NCBI GenBank assembly: GCA_964484935.1
Contig: CAZAFW010000002.1
Coordinates: forward strand, 65,333-129,332
Origin: BM714 sp964484935
Lineage (GTDB): Bacteria; Bacillota; Clostridia; Peptostreptococcales; BM714
Direction: 5' to 3'
Length of the DNA stretch: 64,000 nt
A program made the translations under genes and the position numbers. Numbering within the stretch: position 1 is the stretch's first letter; each line of letters starts with the position of its first letter. The notes beneath the pieces are model-generated. The model saw only the letters and a list, made by a program, of their open reading frames with translations, had not been told where the DNA came from and did no database searches. This document shows positions 1 to 8,305 of this stretch, one piece after another.

Positions 1-805
1 CCTTGAGGTTTTCAGACAAGAAATCAAGACCTCTTTCTTCGTCTATCAACAATATGTCCTGTATCTGTCTGTAAGCCGCATCGGCAGTCTTTGTAAGATT
101 TGCAGTTTCACAATTCACTATCCTGTTTATGCTATTCCTCATCTGCTTCATTATCCGCACATTCTCAAAATCAAGAAGTGTCTGATGGGCTCCGATGACA
201 TTTAGAAAATCAATTATCTGGTCACCTTCTTTGAGATAAACAACCTGGCTCCCTTTTCTTTCAATCATCTTGGGGGAAAGTTCATACGTCCTCATAATAT
301 CCATCAAGGCCTCACCGTACTCTATGTTGTGGGCCACAAGTTCAAAATGGTATGAACGTTCAGGGTCGCTGAGTGACCCTCCTCCGATGAATGCGCCTCT
401 CAGATAGGCCCTCTTGCAATTTTCTTTTACAAGCAATTCATCCGGCACGGAATTATTTATTGAAAACCCTTCGTCTGTCCTGCGTATTATGCCCAAGACT
501 TCAAGAACTTCATTTGCCCCTTCTTCTTTTTCAATGGCTATCTTATATATGTTTGCCTTCTTTAGCTTTACGTTCTTGTTCATCCTTATGTCTGTATGAA
601 TTCCGCACGCTTCCTTGAAAAGACTGAATATATGCCTTGCAATAGCGGCATTTTTTATATTGACCTCAATATTCACGCGGTTTTTGCCAGCCAATTTTAT
701 CGTTCCGCTGATGTGTACAATTGCGGACAGTTCCGCCATCATGCACTCGCGGTCCTTTTGCTCTACACGGGTCAATTCTTTTTTTGTTCTTGAAGAAAAA
801 GACAT
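1..805 (-). CDS. whiA: WhiA sporulation/cell-division regulator, 3' end cut by window edge
   Basis: Reading the minus strand from the ATG at 805 gives an open frame of 268 codons that runs off the window without a stop. The protein starts MSFSSRTKKELTRVE and contains the LAGLIDADG-fold piece RGAFIGGGSLSDPE at about residues 140-153, both typical of WhiA. WhiA is a DNA-binding protein that affects division and chromosome segregation in Gram-positive bacteria. A strong ribosome site (GGAGGCG, six bases before the ATG) fixes the start. The C-terminal helix-turn-helix lies outside the window. In many Firmicutes whiA directly follows rapZ and yvcK; here a NUDIX gene and tryptophanase intervene and no yvcK is seen. 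Confidence 0.93.
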   Translation of the reverse strand, partial: MSFSSRTKKELTRVEQKDRECMMAELSAIVHISGTIKLAGKNRVNIEVNIKNAAIARHIFSLFKEACGIHTDIRMNKNVKLKKANIYKIAIEKEEGANEVLEVLGIIRRTDEGFSINNSVPDELLVKENCKRAYLRGAFIGGGSLSDPERSYHFELVAHNIEYGEALMDIMRTYELSPKMIERKGSQVVYLKEGDQIIDFLNVIGAHQTLLDFENVRIMKQMRNSINRIVNCETANLTKTADAAYRQIQDILLIDEERGLDFLSENLK

Positions 806-877
806 ATGAATCGCCTCCACAGGGGATTGTTATACATAGAATTATAACATAGAACCCAACTAGTTCGCTCTTGAATG

Positions 878-909
878 GAAAACCCCCGAGTATCAATTTT
901 CGGGGGTTT
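878..909 (-). terminator. Rho-independent terminator of NUDIX gene
   Basis: On the minus strand ACCCCCGA pairs with TCGGGGGT around a ten-base loop, followed by TTTTCC. The 5' arm overlaps the last codons of the NUDIX gene. The stem could also work in the other direction. Confidence 0.75.
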
Positions 910-1312
910 CGATATGCTCAATTGCTTTTGCCACTATTTCCTTTTCATCTTCATATCTTATCAACTCAAGAACCCTGTCAACGTGGACAAAGCGAGCCTC
1001 TATGAATCCCTCTTTCCTGAGGGGCGTACACGCCATACTTTTTGTTCCCATCAGAAACCAGTGCACCGTCTTTTGCGCAAAAAGACTCTCATTCCAGGAA
1101 CTCTTGTATTTATAATCTATTTTCCCTAGATAATTCTTTATTTCAGCTTTCACGCCGGTCTCCTCAAAAACTTCTCTAAGAGCCGTCTGCTCAAGTGTTT
1201 CCCCCTTTTCTGCCTTTCCCTTTGGAAGAACCCAGTCTCCGTTGAATTTTTTAAGCATTAGTATTGTGTTGTGAAAACTTACGATTCCGCCAGCGCTTAC
1301 TATCTTTTTCAT
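893..1312 (-). CDS. NUDIX hydrolase
   Basis: This 139-residue protein has the Nudix box GKAEKGETLEQTALREVFEETGV at about residues 32-54, with the conserved Gly, Glu, Arg-Glu and Glu-Glu-x-Gly positions. NUDIX enzymes hydrolyse nucleoside diphosphates linked to another moiety; the substrate cannot be told from sequence. The N-terminus (SAGGIVSF) and the WVLPKGKAEKGE stretch resemble diadenosine polyphosphate hydrolase/MutT-like members. Start: ATG preceded by GGAGAA. It is a stand-alone gene between whiA and tryptophanase, and a terminator hairpin overlaps its stop codon. Confidence 0.85.
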   Translation of the reverse strand: MKKIVSAGGIVSFHNTILMLKKFNGDWVLPKGKAEKGETLEQTALREVFEETGVKAEIKNYLGKIDYKYKSSWNESLFAQKTVHWFLMGTKSMACTPLRKEGFIEARFVHVDRVLELIRYEDEKEIVAKAIEHIETPEN

Positions 1313-1681
1313 TTCTCCACTTCCCCGAATTTTTCTCTATATGTTAATTTCCATATTCGTGCCTTAAATCCTTCTTTGCCTAAAAAAACAAAACGAATAT
1401 GGCGATGAAACTACCTTGCATATCCTCTGGATAGAGTCGCGGATATTCAGGCGCTTGCCATGAATACGACTGCATGATTTCAACTTTGAAAATATATACT
1501 TTTCACAAGTGAATTCAAATCGTGCATCTAAATCCGGTCTGATGTCAAACAGGCTTGAATACTTGACCCATTGCATCGGATGCATTAAGCGAAGGCTGAT
1601 TTCCGCAGGATACAGAAATCAGCCCTCTCAAATTCATATAAAAGTCGTCGAATATTGAATGCCCCACTAGTTTTAATTATA
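1313..1681. other. Intergenic region, no supported gene
   Basis: About 370 bases lie between tryptophanase and the NUDIX gene. The only clear structure is an inverted repeat at 1594-1624 (annotated separately). The one open frame here, 73 codons on the minus strand, has no family resemblance or convincing ribosome site and I regard it as noise. A promoter for the NUDIX gene presumably lies here, but I could not pick one with confidence. Confidence 0.5.
1594..1624 (-). terminator. Hairpin after tryptophanase, probable terminator
   Basis: A perfect 10-bp inverted repeat (GGCTGATTTC/GAAATCAGCC, 11-base loop) lies about 60 bases past the tnaA stop. On the minus strand it is followed by TTCGCTT, so the U-tract is poor. 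Terminator function is likely by position but not certain. Confidence 0.5.
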
Positions 1682-3064
1682 TTATTTTACCGGCCTAAGT
1701 TTCGCGGTAAAGTGCCTGAGCACTTTCGGCTCGTAGTCAAACTCGAAGCCTACGAGTTTTTCCGCATTCTTTGCAACATTTATCACGGCGTCCGCTATGA
1801 CCTCCATGTGTCTGTTTGTGTATACCCTTCTTGGTATTGTCAGTCTCATGAATTCAAGAGGAGACTCTAAATTCTCACCCGTTTCAGGATCCCTTCCAAG
1901 AAGGAAGGACCCTATCTCTACAGGACGTATTCCTCCCTCGATGTAAACCGCATTGCACACGGCTTGCGCCGGGAATTGGTAAAACGGTATGTGAGGACAT
2001 ATTTTCTTGCAGTCCACAAAAACGGCATGTCCTCCAACAGGCCACTGGATAGGCACTCCCGCATCATGGAGCATTTGGCCGAGATATTCCACCTGTCCGA
2101 TTCTCGACTCAAGGTAATCGAATTCAAGAGCTTCATCGAGCCCGACTGCCAGTGCCTCCATGTCTCTTCCGTTGAGTCCTCCGTATGTCGGGAATCCTTC
2201 CATGGGAACCATGAGCGACCTGACTGCTGTGTAAAGTTCTTCATTATCCTTTATACCAACAAGTCCTCCCATATTGACAAGCCCGTCTTTTTTAGCGCTC
2301 ATTGCAAATGCATCGGCATAGGAAAACATTTCCATAGCAATCTCTCTTATGCTCTTATTTTCGTACCCGGCTTCGCGCATCTTGATAAAGTATGAATTCT
2401 CAGCGTATCTGGCGGCGTCAAGCAGAACCATTATGCCGTATCGGTCTGCAATTTTCTTAACATCTTTTATGTTTGCCATGGATACAGGCTGGCCTCCAGC
2501 GGAGTTGCATGTGACCGTCACAATTATGCATGCAATATTTTCGGTTTTTTTGTCTTTTATAAAATTTTCAAGCTTTTCCAAATCGAAATCGCCTTTGAAG
2601 GGATCATATTCGGTGGTATTGAAAGCCTTTTCGTCTATGAAGTTTACCGCGCGCCCTCCTGCAATTTCAATATGGGCCTTTGTTGTATCGAAATGCATAT
2701 TTCCCAAGACATAGTCGCCTTTCTTCTTGATTACATTTGGCAGCAGAATCTGCTCGGCACCCCTGCCCTGGTGCGCGGGCACGATGTACTTGTAGCCTGT
2801 TATGCACTTGGCTACATCAAGCAGGCGATAGAAGCTCCTGCTTCCAGCATACGACTCGTCCCCCATCATGAGAGCGGACCACTGCCGGTCGCTCATGGAT
2901 CCGGTGCCGCTGTCGGTCAGCAAATCTATGTAGACCTGATCCGCCCTGAGTGAAAACGGATTGTATCCTGCTTCCTTCAGCGCCTTTTCCCTTTCCTCCC
3001 TTGGTATCAAATTGATAGGCTCCACCATTTTAATTTTATATGGTTCAGCTTTTCGGACACTCAT
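1682..3064 (-). CDS. tnaA: Tryptophanase (tryptophan indole-lyase)
   Basis: This 460-residue PLP-dependent beta-eliminating lyase splits tryptophan into indole, pyruvate and ammonia. Family marks are LLTDSGTGSMSD, AHQGRGAEQ, NSAGGQPVSMANI, the PLP-lysine region AMSAKKDG and the C-terminal EPKVLRHFTAKL. The close relative tyrosine phenol-lyase is less likely: the segment FDTT carries the Asp typical of tryptophanase (TPL has Thr), and the C-terminal part reads VEIGSFLLGRDPETG as in tryptophanase. Start: ATG behind GAGGAGGCG. No tnaC-like Trp-containing leader peptide or obvious tryptophan permease lies next to it, so regulation may differ from the enterobacterial model. Confidence 0.88.
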   Translation of the reverse strand: MSVRKAEPYKIKMVEPINLIPREEREKALKEAGYNPFSLRADQVYIDLLTDSGTGSMSDRQWSALMMGDESYAGSRSFYRLLDVAKCITGYKYIVPAHQGRGAEQILLPNVIKKKGDYVLGNMHFDTTKAHIEIAGGRAVNFIDEKAFNTTEYDPFKGDFDLEKLENFIKDKKTENIACIIVTVTCNSAGGQPVSMANIKDVKKIADRYGIMVLLDAARYAENSYFIKMREAGYENKSIREIAMEMFSYADAFAMSAKKDGLVNMGGLVGIKDNEELYTAVRSLMVPMEGFPTYGGLNGRDMEALAVGLDEALEFDYLESRIGQVEYLGQMLHDAGVPIQWPVGGHAVFVDCKKICPHIPFYQFPAQAVCNAVYIEGGIRPVEIGSFLLGRDPETGENLESPLEFMRLTIPRRVYTNRHMEVIADAVINVAKNAEKLVGFEFDYEPKVLRHFTAKLRPVK

Positions 3065-3124
3065 TTTTTACGCCTCCTCACAATTTTGTTAAAGCAAAAA
3101 ACCGTCTGTACTTCTTAATTACCC

Positions 3125-3161
3125 AAAAAAAAAAGAAAGCCACCAATATCCCGGCAGCTTT
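3125..3161 (-). terminator. Strong terminator after rapZ
   Basis: On the minus strand AAAGCTGCC pairs with GGTGGCTTT (two G-U pairs) and is followed by C and a run of ten T. It ends the operon that finishes with rapZ, about 45-80 bases past the rapZ stop, and separates it from tnaA. Confidence 0.85.
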
Positions 3162-3205
3162 GCTATGGAATCTCAATTAAATTCTGGAAACGGTCTTCCC
3201 TCCCT

Positions 3206-4057
3206 TTAAAGAGCAATATCCCTGTGTTTAACGACAACTTTGTTCCCTTTTCCCTTCATATATTCGTACAACTCGTTTGCAACAGTCACGGACCTGTGTT
3301 TACCGCCAGTGCAGCCTACGGCAACTATGAGGCGATACTTGCCCTCGCGTATATAATACGGCATCAGGAAATCTATCATTGACTTTAGCCTATCCACAAA
3401 TTCCTTGCTTTCAGGCCATTGCATGACATAATTTCTTACGCTTGCATCGTTTCCGGTATGTTCCCTAAGGTCCTCTATGTAATGTGGATTTGGAAGAAAT
3501 CTGACATCAAAAACAAGATCCGCTTCGAGAGGTATTCCGTTCTTGTATCCGAAAGATATTATGTTCACTGTAATATTGCTGCTTTTATCGCCTTTTGTGT
3601 AAAGCGACTGAATTATCTCTTTGAACTGCGAAGGAATCATGTCCGTCGTGTCTATTATGTGGTTGGCTTTTTCCCTGAGTTTCACTAGCCTTGCCCGTTC
3701 CTTGTCTATTCCTTCTTCAATGCTTCCGTTCTGGCTGAGAGGATGCATTCGCCTGGTCTGTTTAAACCGCCTTATGAGTTCCTCGTCCGACGCTTCCAAA
3801 AATACTATCTCATAGTTTATTTTGCGCCTCTTTAATTCCTCCATGCTCTCGAAAAGGTCGTCGAAAAAGCTGCCTCCCCTTATGTCTGTTATTATTCCTA
3901 CTTTACTGATCTCTTTGTTCTCTACCAATACGTCTATGAATTTATTCATTAGGACCGGAGGCATATTGTCAACGCAATAAAAACCTATGTCTTCGAGGAA
4001 ATTTGCGGCATTGCTCTTGCCCGCCCCTGACATTCCGGTTATTATGACCAGCTTCAT
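3206..4057 (-). CDS. rapZ: RapZ/YvcJ family nucleotide-binding protein
   Basis: This 283-residue P-loop protein has Walker A GMSGAGKS at residues 8-15, followed by the family-typical FLEDIGFYCVDNMPP. The C-terminal GCTGGKHRSVTVANEL segment is also diagnostic. In E. coli RapZ guides RNase E to the GlmZ small RNA; in Bacillus YvcJ has nucleotide-binding activity and its role is less clear. Its ATG directly follows the stop codon of the PHP gene, with GGAGGCG upstream, so it is co-translated with the murB-PHP operon. The usual downstream partner yvcK is absent here. Confidence 0.93.
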   Translation of the reverse strand: MKLVIITGMSGAGKSNAANFLEDIGFYCVDNMPPVLMNKFIDVLVENKEISKVGIITDIRGGSFFDDLFESMEELKRRKINYEIVFLEASDEELIRRFKQTRRMHPLSQNGSIEEGIDKERARLVKLREKANHIIDTTDMIPSQFKEIIQSLYTKGDKSSNITVNIISFGYKNGIPLEADLVFDVRFLPNPHYIEDLREHTGNDASVRNYVMQWPESKEFVDRLKSMIDFLMPYYIREGKYRLIVAVGCTGGKHRSVTVANELYEYMKGKGNKVVVKHRDIAL

Positions 4058-4825
4058 TTAAAACGCCTCCTTGCCCAAATAAGTCATGTTGTATATGCAC
4101 TCCGCATCTACGCCGGATTTCTCTATCCTGTCTACTGCACTTGCAACAATCCCAACATCTTCGGGTCTGTGCGCGTCGCTGCCGACTATGAACTCCGCAC
4201 CCATATCCACCGCCAGCTTTATTTCGTCAGTGCTCAAGTGTCCGTGCTTGTTGTTGATTTCAAGAAGCACATCTCCTTCTATGGCAGCCTTTATGACCTC
4301 ATCCATAAAAAGCGGCCCCTTAGCCCCTGGGTGCGTGACTGCAAGCAGATCATAATGTTCCATAGACCTTATGAATGCTTTTGTGTTTATTATCCTGACT
4401 CTGCGCTCTATCGAATTGCTGTGTTCGCTCAGATAATTATAGAAATGGATTTTTGCCGAAGTCAGAATCGGCCTGTCCACAGTTCCAAAATGATAGCCAG
4501 CCATTAGATAATCGAGCGACTGGGTGATTTCAGAATCGACATCCAAAGAGCCATCGGTCATCGAAATATTTGCCTCCAGACCCAGCTTAACCTCAATGTC
4601 CTTGTAAGCCTTGTTAAGCATGTCGACCTCTTGGCGCATTTTGAAAATATCATTCCTTTTTATTCCAAAGCCCTTGTGCCCGGGACCATGGTCGGAAATG
4701 CCTATTATCTTTATTCCTTTGCCTCTTGCGGCATTTATATTGTCTTCAATCGTTCCCTTTCCATGGCTGTATAGAGTATGTGTGTGGTAATCAGCATCAA
4801 CTCTCCAAATACTATTGCTCTCCAA
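4058..4825 (-). CDS. PHP-domain phosphoesterase
   Basis: This protein of about 255 residues has the PHP metal-binding signature DYHTHTLYSHGKG near the N-terminus, then ISDHGPGH, GLEANI and GSDAHRPEDVG. PHP enzymes are metal-dependent phosphoesterases; this subgroup resembles YcdX-type phosphatases and is often annotated as histidinol-phosphatase-like. No his genes are nearby, so that substrate is not supported. I place the start at the TTG at 4825, because GGAGG lies nine bases upstream; an ATG 27 bases earlier lacks a good ribosome site. The gene overlaps the end of murB by 14 bases, a context shared with many Firmicutes (murB-PHP-rapZ). Confidence 0.85.
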   Translation of the reverse strand: MESNSIWRVDADYHTHTLYSHGKGTIEDNINAARGKGIKIIGISDHGPGHKGFGIKRNDIFKMRQEVDMLNKAYKDIEVKLGLEANISMTDGSLDVDSEITQSLDYLMAGYHFGTVDRPILTSAKIHFYNYLSEHSNSIERRVRIINTKAFIRSMEHYDLLAVTHPGAKGPLFMDEVIKAAIEGDVLLEINNKHGHLSTDEIKLAVDMGAEFIVGSDAHRPEDVGIVASAVDRIEKSGVDAECIYNMTYLGKEAF

Positions 4826-5726
4826 TGAATTTGACCTCCGTTTCAAGCACAACCCCGAATCTGTCGAATACGACCTTGCTTACGGTCTTTATCAATGCAA
4901 GAACATCTTCTGCAGAAGCATTTCCTGTGTTTACTATGAAACCGGAATGCTTGTCAGAAACCATTGCCCCTCCATGCCTTAATCCCTTGAGTCCTGCATC
5001 CTGTATCAGCTTTCCTGCGTAATAACCTTCGGGCCTCTTGAAAGTGCTTCCCGCACTCGGAACCTTAAGGGGCTGCTTTTCGTTCCTTCTGGCGTTGAAT
5101 CCGTTCATCTTGTCAAATATGTCCTTTTGATTGCCTCTTTCCAGTTCGAGAACTGCTTCAAGGACTATCAAGTCACCATCCTGAACGATGCTTGACCTGT
5201 ATCCAAACGACATGTCTTTGCCTTCAAGCATAATTATATTTCCTTTTCTGTCTATTAGAACCGCCTCTTTTACGACGTCCTTCATTTCCCCTCCGTATGC
5301 CCCGGCGTTCATTGCCACCGCTCCGCCAAGCGTACCCGGTATACCTCCGGCAAATTCAATGCCCGAAAGGGATTCCCTTGCGGCGATTTTTGAAAGTGCC
5401 GATAATAGAATCCCCGATTTTGCATTTATTGTCGTTCCGTCAATATCAATTCCGCTGAATTGATCGCCTATCTTTATAACAATTCCCCTTATGCCTTTGT
5501 CCGAAACAAGTAGATTGCTTCCGTTTCCGATTATGAAAAATTCCGTTTCAAGCTTATCCATTAGCTTAACGATTTTTTCGATTTCTTCGATGCTTCCGGG
5601 AAGGACCATCAAATCCGCCGGTCCACCTATTTTAAATGCCGTATGGTTTTTCATGGGTTCATCCGACAGCATTCTGTCAACCGAAACAACTTTTTCTATC
5701 GCCTCATAGATATCCTTAATCTTCAT
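4812..5726 (-). CDS. murB: UDP-N-acetylenolpyruvoylglucosamine reductase
   Basis: About 304 residues. MurB carries out the NADPH-dependent, FAD-bound reduction that forms UDP-MurNAc in peptidoglycan synthesis. Visible marks are NHTAFKIGGPADLMV, the FAD-binding IIGNGSNLLVSDKGIRG, GIEFAGGIPGTLGGAVAMNAGAYGGE, and the catalytic-loop region VPSAGSTFKRPEG, in which the Ser acts as proton donor. Length is normal. I start at the ATG at 5726, behind AGGAGAG, rather than six codons earlier. It overlaps the upstream ABC ATPase stop by 11 bases, so the wall gene is coupled to the transporter operon. Confidence 0.95.
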   Translation of the reverse strand: MKIKDIYEAIEKVVSVDRMLSDEPMKNHTAFKIGGPADLMVLPGSIEEIEKIVKLMDKLETEFFIIGNGSNLLVSDKGIRGIVIKIGDQFSGIDIDGTTINAKSGILLSALSKIAARESLSGIEFAGGIPGTLGGAVAMNAGAYGGEMKDVVKEAVLIDRKGNIIMLEGKDMSFGYRSSIVQDGDLIVLEAVLELERGNQKDIFDKMNGFNARRNEKQPLKVPSAGSTFKRPEGYYAGKLIQDAGLKGLRHGGAMVSDKHSGFIVNTGNASAEDVLALIKTVSKVVFDRFGVVLETEVKFIGEQ

Positions 5727-6483
5727 CACTCTCTCCTGTTCCACCTAGTACTTGGCACACGCCGTCCAACAAGCATTTCAATCTGCTTAGCAAATTTCTG
5801 AATTCGGGAGTTTCAACCCGCATGTCCCTGAAAACCCCGTTTGTACTTACCTTTTCAACAACTTTCACGGGAGGTCCTTCGAGTATGTGTATTTCATCCC
5901 CAAGGCGCACAGCTTCCTCCACATCATGGGTTACGAAAACCACTGTTCGCTTGTCTTTTTCCCATGCCTTTATGAATGTTTCCATTACGACGCGTTTTGT
6001 CCTTATGTCGAGCCCCTTGAAAGGCTCATCCATCACAAGCACATCTGAAGGATATACAAAAGCCCGCGCTATTGCAACCCTTTGCTTCATCCCGCCGCTC
6101 AGTTCGCCAGGATAGTAGTCTTTAAAATCAAGCAATTCGACCTGCCTCAAATATTCATACACGGATTCCTTTATTTGCTTTTCTTCGAATTTATTCTTGA
6201 TTACAAATGCAATGTTGTCATAAACAGTCTTCCACGGAAGCAATCTGTGCTCTTGGAAAATAAACGATTTAGAAAGGGATTCGAAATCGTTCACCTTTAT
6301 TTCATCGGGCTTAGCGAGATTCCCCATTACGTTTAGCAGGGTTGTCTTTCCGCACCCCGACGGTCCCAGCATTGAAACTATGCTGCCCTTTTTTATTTTT
6401 ATTTCGAAATCATTATATAAAACCAGGCTGTCGTATCGAAGTCCAAGCCCTTCTATTTTATATGTCAATCCATTGTTTTCCAT
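5716..6483 (-). CDS. ABC transporter ATPase, SsuB/TauB-like
   Basis: This 255-residue ABC ATPase has Walker A GPSGCGKT at residues 40-47, signature LSGGMKQRVAIARAF, Walker B VLVMDEPF and the H-loop VTHDVEEAVRLGDE. The sequence falls in the nitrate/sulfonate/taurine/thiamine-precursor importer type. It energises the adjacent permease. It overlaps the permease gene by 19 bases and murB by 11, so translational coupling is likely. Substrate is unknown: no riboswitch or pathway gene identifies it. Confidence 0.9.
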   Translation of the reverse strand: MENNGLTYKIEGLGLRYDSLVLYNDFEIKIKKGSIVSMLGPSGCGKTTLLNVMGNLAKPDEIKVNDFESLSKSFIFQEHRLLPWKTVYDNIAFVIKNKFEEKQIKESVYEYLRQVELLDFKDYYPGELSGGMKQRVAIARAFVYPSDVLVMDEPFKGLDIRTKRVVMETFIKAWEKDKRTVVFVTHDVEEAVRLGDEIHILEGPPVKVVEKVSTNGVFRDMRVETPEFRNLLSRLKCLLDGVCQVLGGTGESDED

Positions 6484-7229
6484 TTCATCGTCCTTTTCTC
6501 AACTATTCTTACCAGGTTGTCAAAGATGAAGCTGAGTGCTACAGCCACCAATGCCCATGCGAATACACGGTCTATTTCAAGATATATCTTTGCTTCAATA
6601 AGCCTTGTCCCTATCGAATATTTGGGCTGGCTGAGTATTTCAGCCGCTATGACAGCTTTCCAGCCTATTCCCATCGCCGTTGAAACCCCTGCGGTCAAAT
6701 AGGCGCTGATGGAAGGCAAGTATATTTCCTTTAGTATCCTACCTTTTCCCACTCCATAGACTTTAGCCATGTCTACAAGGCTTTTGTCGACTTGAATTAT
6801 TCCCTGAACAGTATTTGTGTATATTATCGGGAATGAAATAAGGAAGCTTATGAATACGGGCACAAAGTCATCAGCCATCCATATAAGCGCAATGAGTATC
6901 AAGACCACTACAGGAGTAGTTCTTATAAGGGATACATAAGGGCTTAGGAAAACCCTTCCGCCTTTTTTCAGCCCAGCGAAAACGCCAAGAGCGCAACCCG
7001 AAAACAAGGAAATGAATATACCCAAGAGTCCTCTTTTTACCGTGCTCAAAACCGATATCCAAAAATATTGCTCGCGGACAATGAATAATAGACCCTTGAA
7101 CACGCTAAAAGGAGATGGAAAAATGATTTCCGAACTTATCAGTCCGGAAACCATTTGCCATATTCCCACCAGGCAGACAATTGAAAACCATATCATTTTT
7201 CTATTATTTGATGTAGTAGAATCCTTCAT
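6465..7229 (-). CDS. ABC transporter permease, SsuC/TauC-like
   Basis: About 254 residues with five or six hydrophobic helices. The cytoplasmic EAA loop is visible as DMAKVYGVGKGRILKEIYLPSISAYL. This is the transmembrane subunit for the neighbouring ATPase and binding protein. I choose the ATG at 7229, behind GGAGGC, instead of the first ATG 16 codons upstream; this gives a 26-base overlap with the binding-protein gene. The C-terminus EKRTMKWKTMD overlaps the ATPase gene. Confidence 0.88.
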   Translation of the reverse strand: MKDSTTSNNRKMIWFSIVCLVGIWQMVSGLISSEIIFPSPFSVFKGLLFIVREQYFWISVLSTVKRGLLGIFISLFSGCALGVFAGLKKGGRVFLSPYVSLIRTTPVVVLILIALIWMADDFVPVFISFLISFPIIYTNTVQGIIQVDKSLVDMAKVYGVGKGRILKEIYLPSISAYLTAGVSTAMGIGWKAVIAAEILSQPKYSIGTRLIEAKIYLEIDRVFAWALVAVALSFIFDNLVRIVEKRTMKWKTMD

Positions 7230-8202
7230 CAGGCACTTTGCCTCCAATTTCCTTTGGTGAAAAATCATAAAGGACATTCAAGTATTTGTCGACAGTATCC
7301 TTGACTTCGTATGATTTGCCAAGCCGTATGTTGCTGTTTGGTATGGCTTTTTCAGCCATTTGCGCGGTCATTCCAATTTCGTACTTTTCAACCAAAGCGC
7401 CGGCGTCTTCAAGATTTTTATTTACCCAAGCGCATGATTCATCGTAATAGTCCAGAAAAGCCTCTATGACTTCAGGACGCTCGTCAATCAAGCCTTTCCT
7501 TGCGACAAGGCATCCTTGGGGGAATTCCATGCCTGCGGCATCCTTCCAAGATTCCTGCAGGTTGATGGCGGTTCTAAGCTCGGGATTTTTTATTTCAACC
7601 ATGGTCACCATGGGCTCGGGCAGAAGGCCCAATGTCTTTTCCCCAGCTATCATCATTTGAGAAAGTTCGATGTGGCTCGCCATGTATCCCAGTTCTACAT
7701 CTTCCTCTGTTAGTCCGTTTTCCGCCATCAGATATCTGAAAACAACATCCGGCGAAGACCCTTTTGAAAACAGGGTTACCGTTTTGCCCTTAAGGTCTTC
7801 AAAAGAGGACACGGTCTCTCCGTTTTCTATCAGATACAAAACTCCCCATGTGTTTATGCCGATAAGCTGATAGTCGACCCCCTTATTGTAGAGCATGGAG
7901 GCGACGTTTGTGGGAAGAACCGCTATGTCTATTTCATCCTTAAGGACCTTGGAAACGAGTATGTCGGGAGTCCCGACTATTTCATAATCGTTGGTGACGC
8001 CTTCTCCCAGAACAGGATTGTCTTCCATTATCTTCACCATCCCTACTCCGCTGGGCCCCTTTATGCTTCCCACCCTAAGAGTCATAGGCTCGAATTCAGT
8101 CACTTCAACAGCAGCCTCTTCTGCAGGTTCCGCCGGTTTTTCCGCGGCGCATCCTTGAAGAAGGAGCAAAACTGCAATCAAAACCCAAAAATATTTCTTC
8201 AT
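7204..8202 (-). CDS. ABC transporter substrate-binding lipoprotein (NMT1/SsuA-like)
   Basis: About 332 residues with a lipoprotein signal: MKKYFWVLIAVLLLLQGC, cleaved before the Cys. A linker rich in Ala, Glu and Pro follows, then a type-2 periplasmic-binding fold (DLKGKTVTLFSKGSSPDVVFRYL, LLPEPMVTMVEIKNP). The domain resembles those that bind sulfonates, nitrate or pyrimidine precursors, but the ligand cannot be read from sequence. The start is the ATG at 8202 behind AAAGGGGG. It begins an apparent operon SBP-permease-ATPase-murB-PHP-rapZ and is separated from the hydrogenase genes by a terminator. Confidence 0.88.
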   Translation of the reverse strand: MKKYFWVLIAVLLLLQGCAAEKPAEPAEEAAVEVTEFEPMTLRVGSIKGPSGVGMVKIMEDNPVLGEGVTNDYEIVGTPDILVSKVLKDEIDIAVLPTNVASMLYNKGVDYQLIGINTWGVLYLIENGETVSSFEDLKGKTVTLFSKGSSPDVVFRYLMAENGLTEEDVELGYMASHIELSQMMIAGEKTLGLLPEPMVTMVEIKNPELRTAINLQESWKDAAGMEFPQGCLVARKGLIDERPEVIEAFLDYYDESCAWVNKNLEDAGALVEKYEIGMTAQMAEKAIPNSNIRLGKSYEVKDTVDKYLNVLYDFSPKEIGGKVPDEGFYYIK

Positions 8203-8262
8203 TTTTATTCCCCCTTTTATTATATATTCATTATACATTTTTTAAAATCAAATACAAAACGT

Positions 8263-8298
8263 AAAAGGAAGCGAATTCCAAAGAATCCGCTTCCTTTT
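8263..8298 (-). terminator. Terminator of hydrogenase operon
   Basis: AAAAGGAAGCGGATT pairs with AATTCGCTTCCTTTT on the minus strand, a stem of about 14 bp with a T-rich 3' arm, just beyond the hndD stop. Confidence 0.85.
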
Positions 8299-8305
8299 CA
8301 ATGCT

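Noticed and set aside
1682..3064. Tyrosine phenol-lyase
   Set aside because: Residue pattern FDTT and the C-terminal VEIGSFLLGRDP follow tryptophanase rather than TPL, though an enzyme assay would be decisive.
7204..8305. Thiamine (TPP) riboswitch upstream of the NMT1-like ABC transporter
   Set aside because: Only a terminator and a short spacer lie upstream; there is no room for or trace of a THI element.
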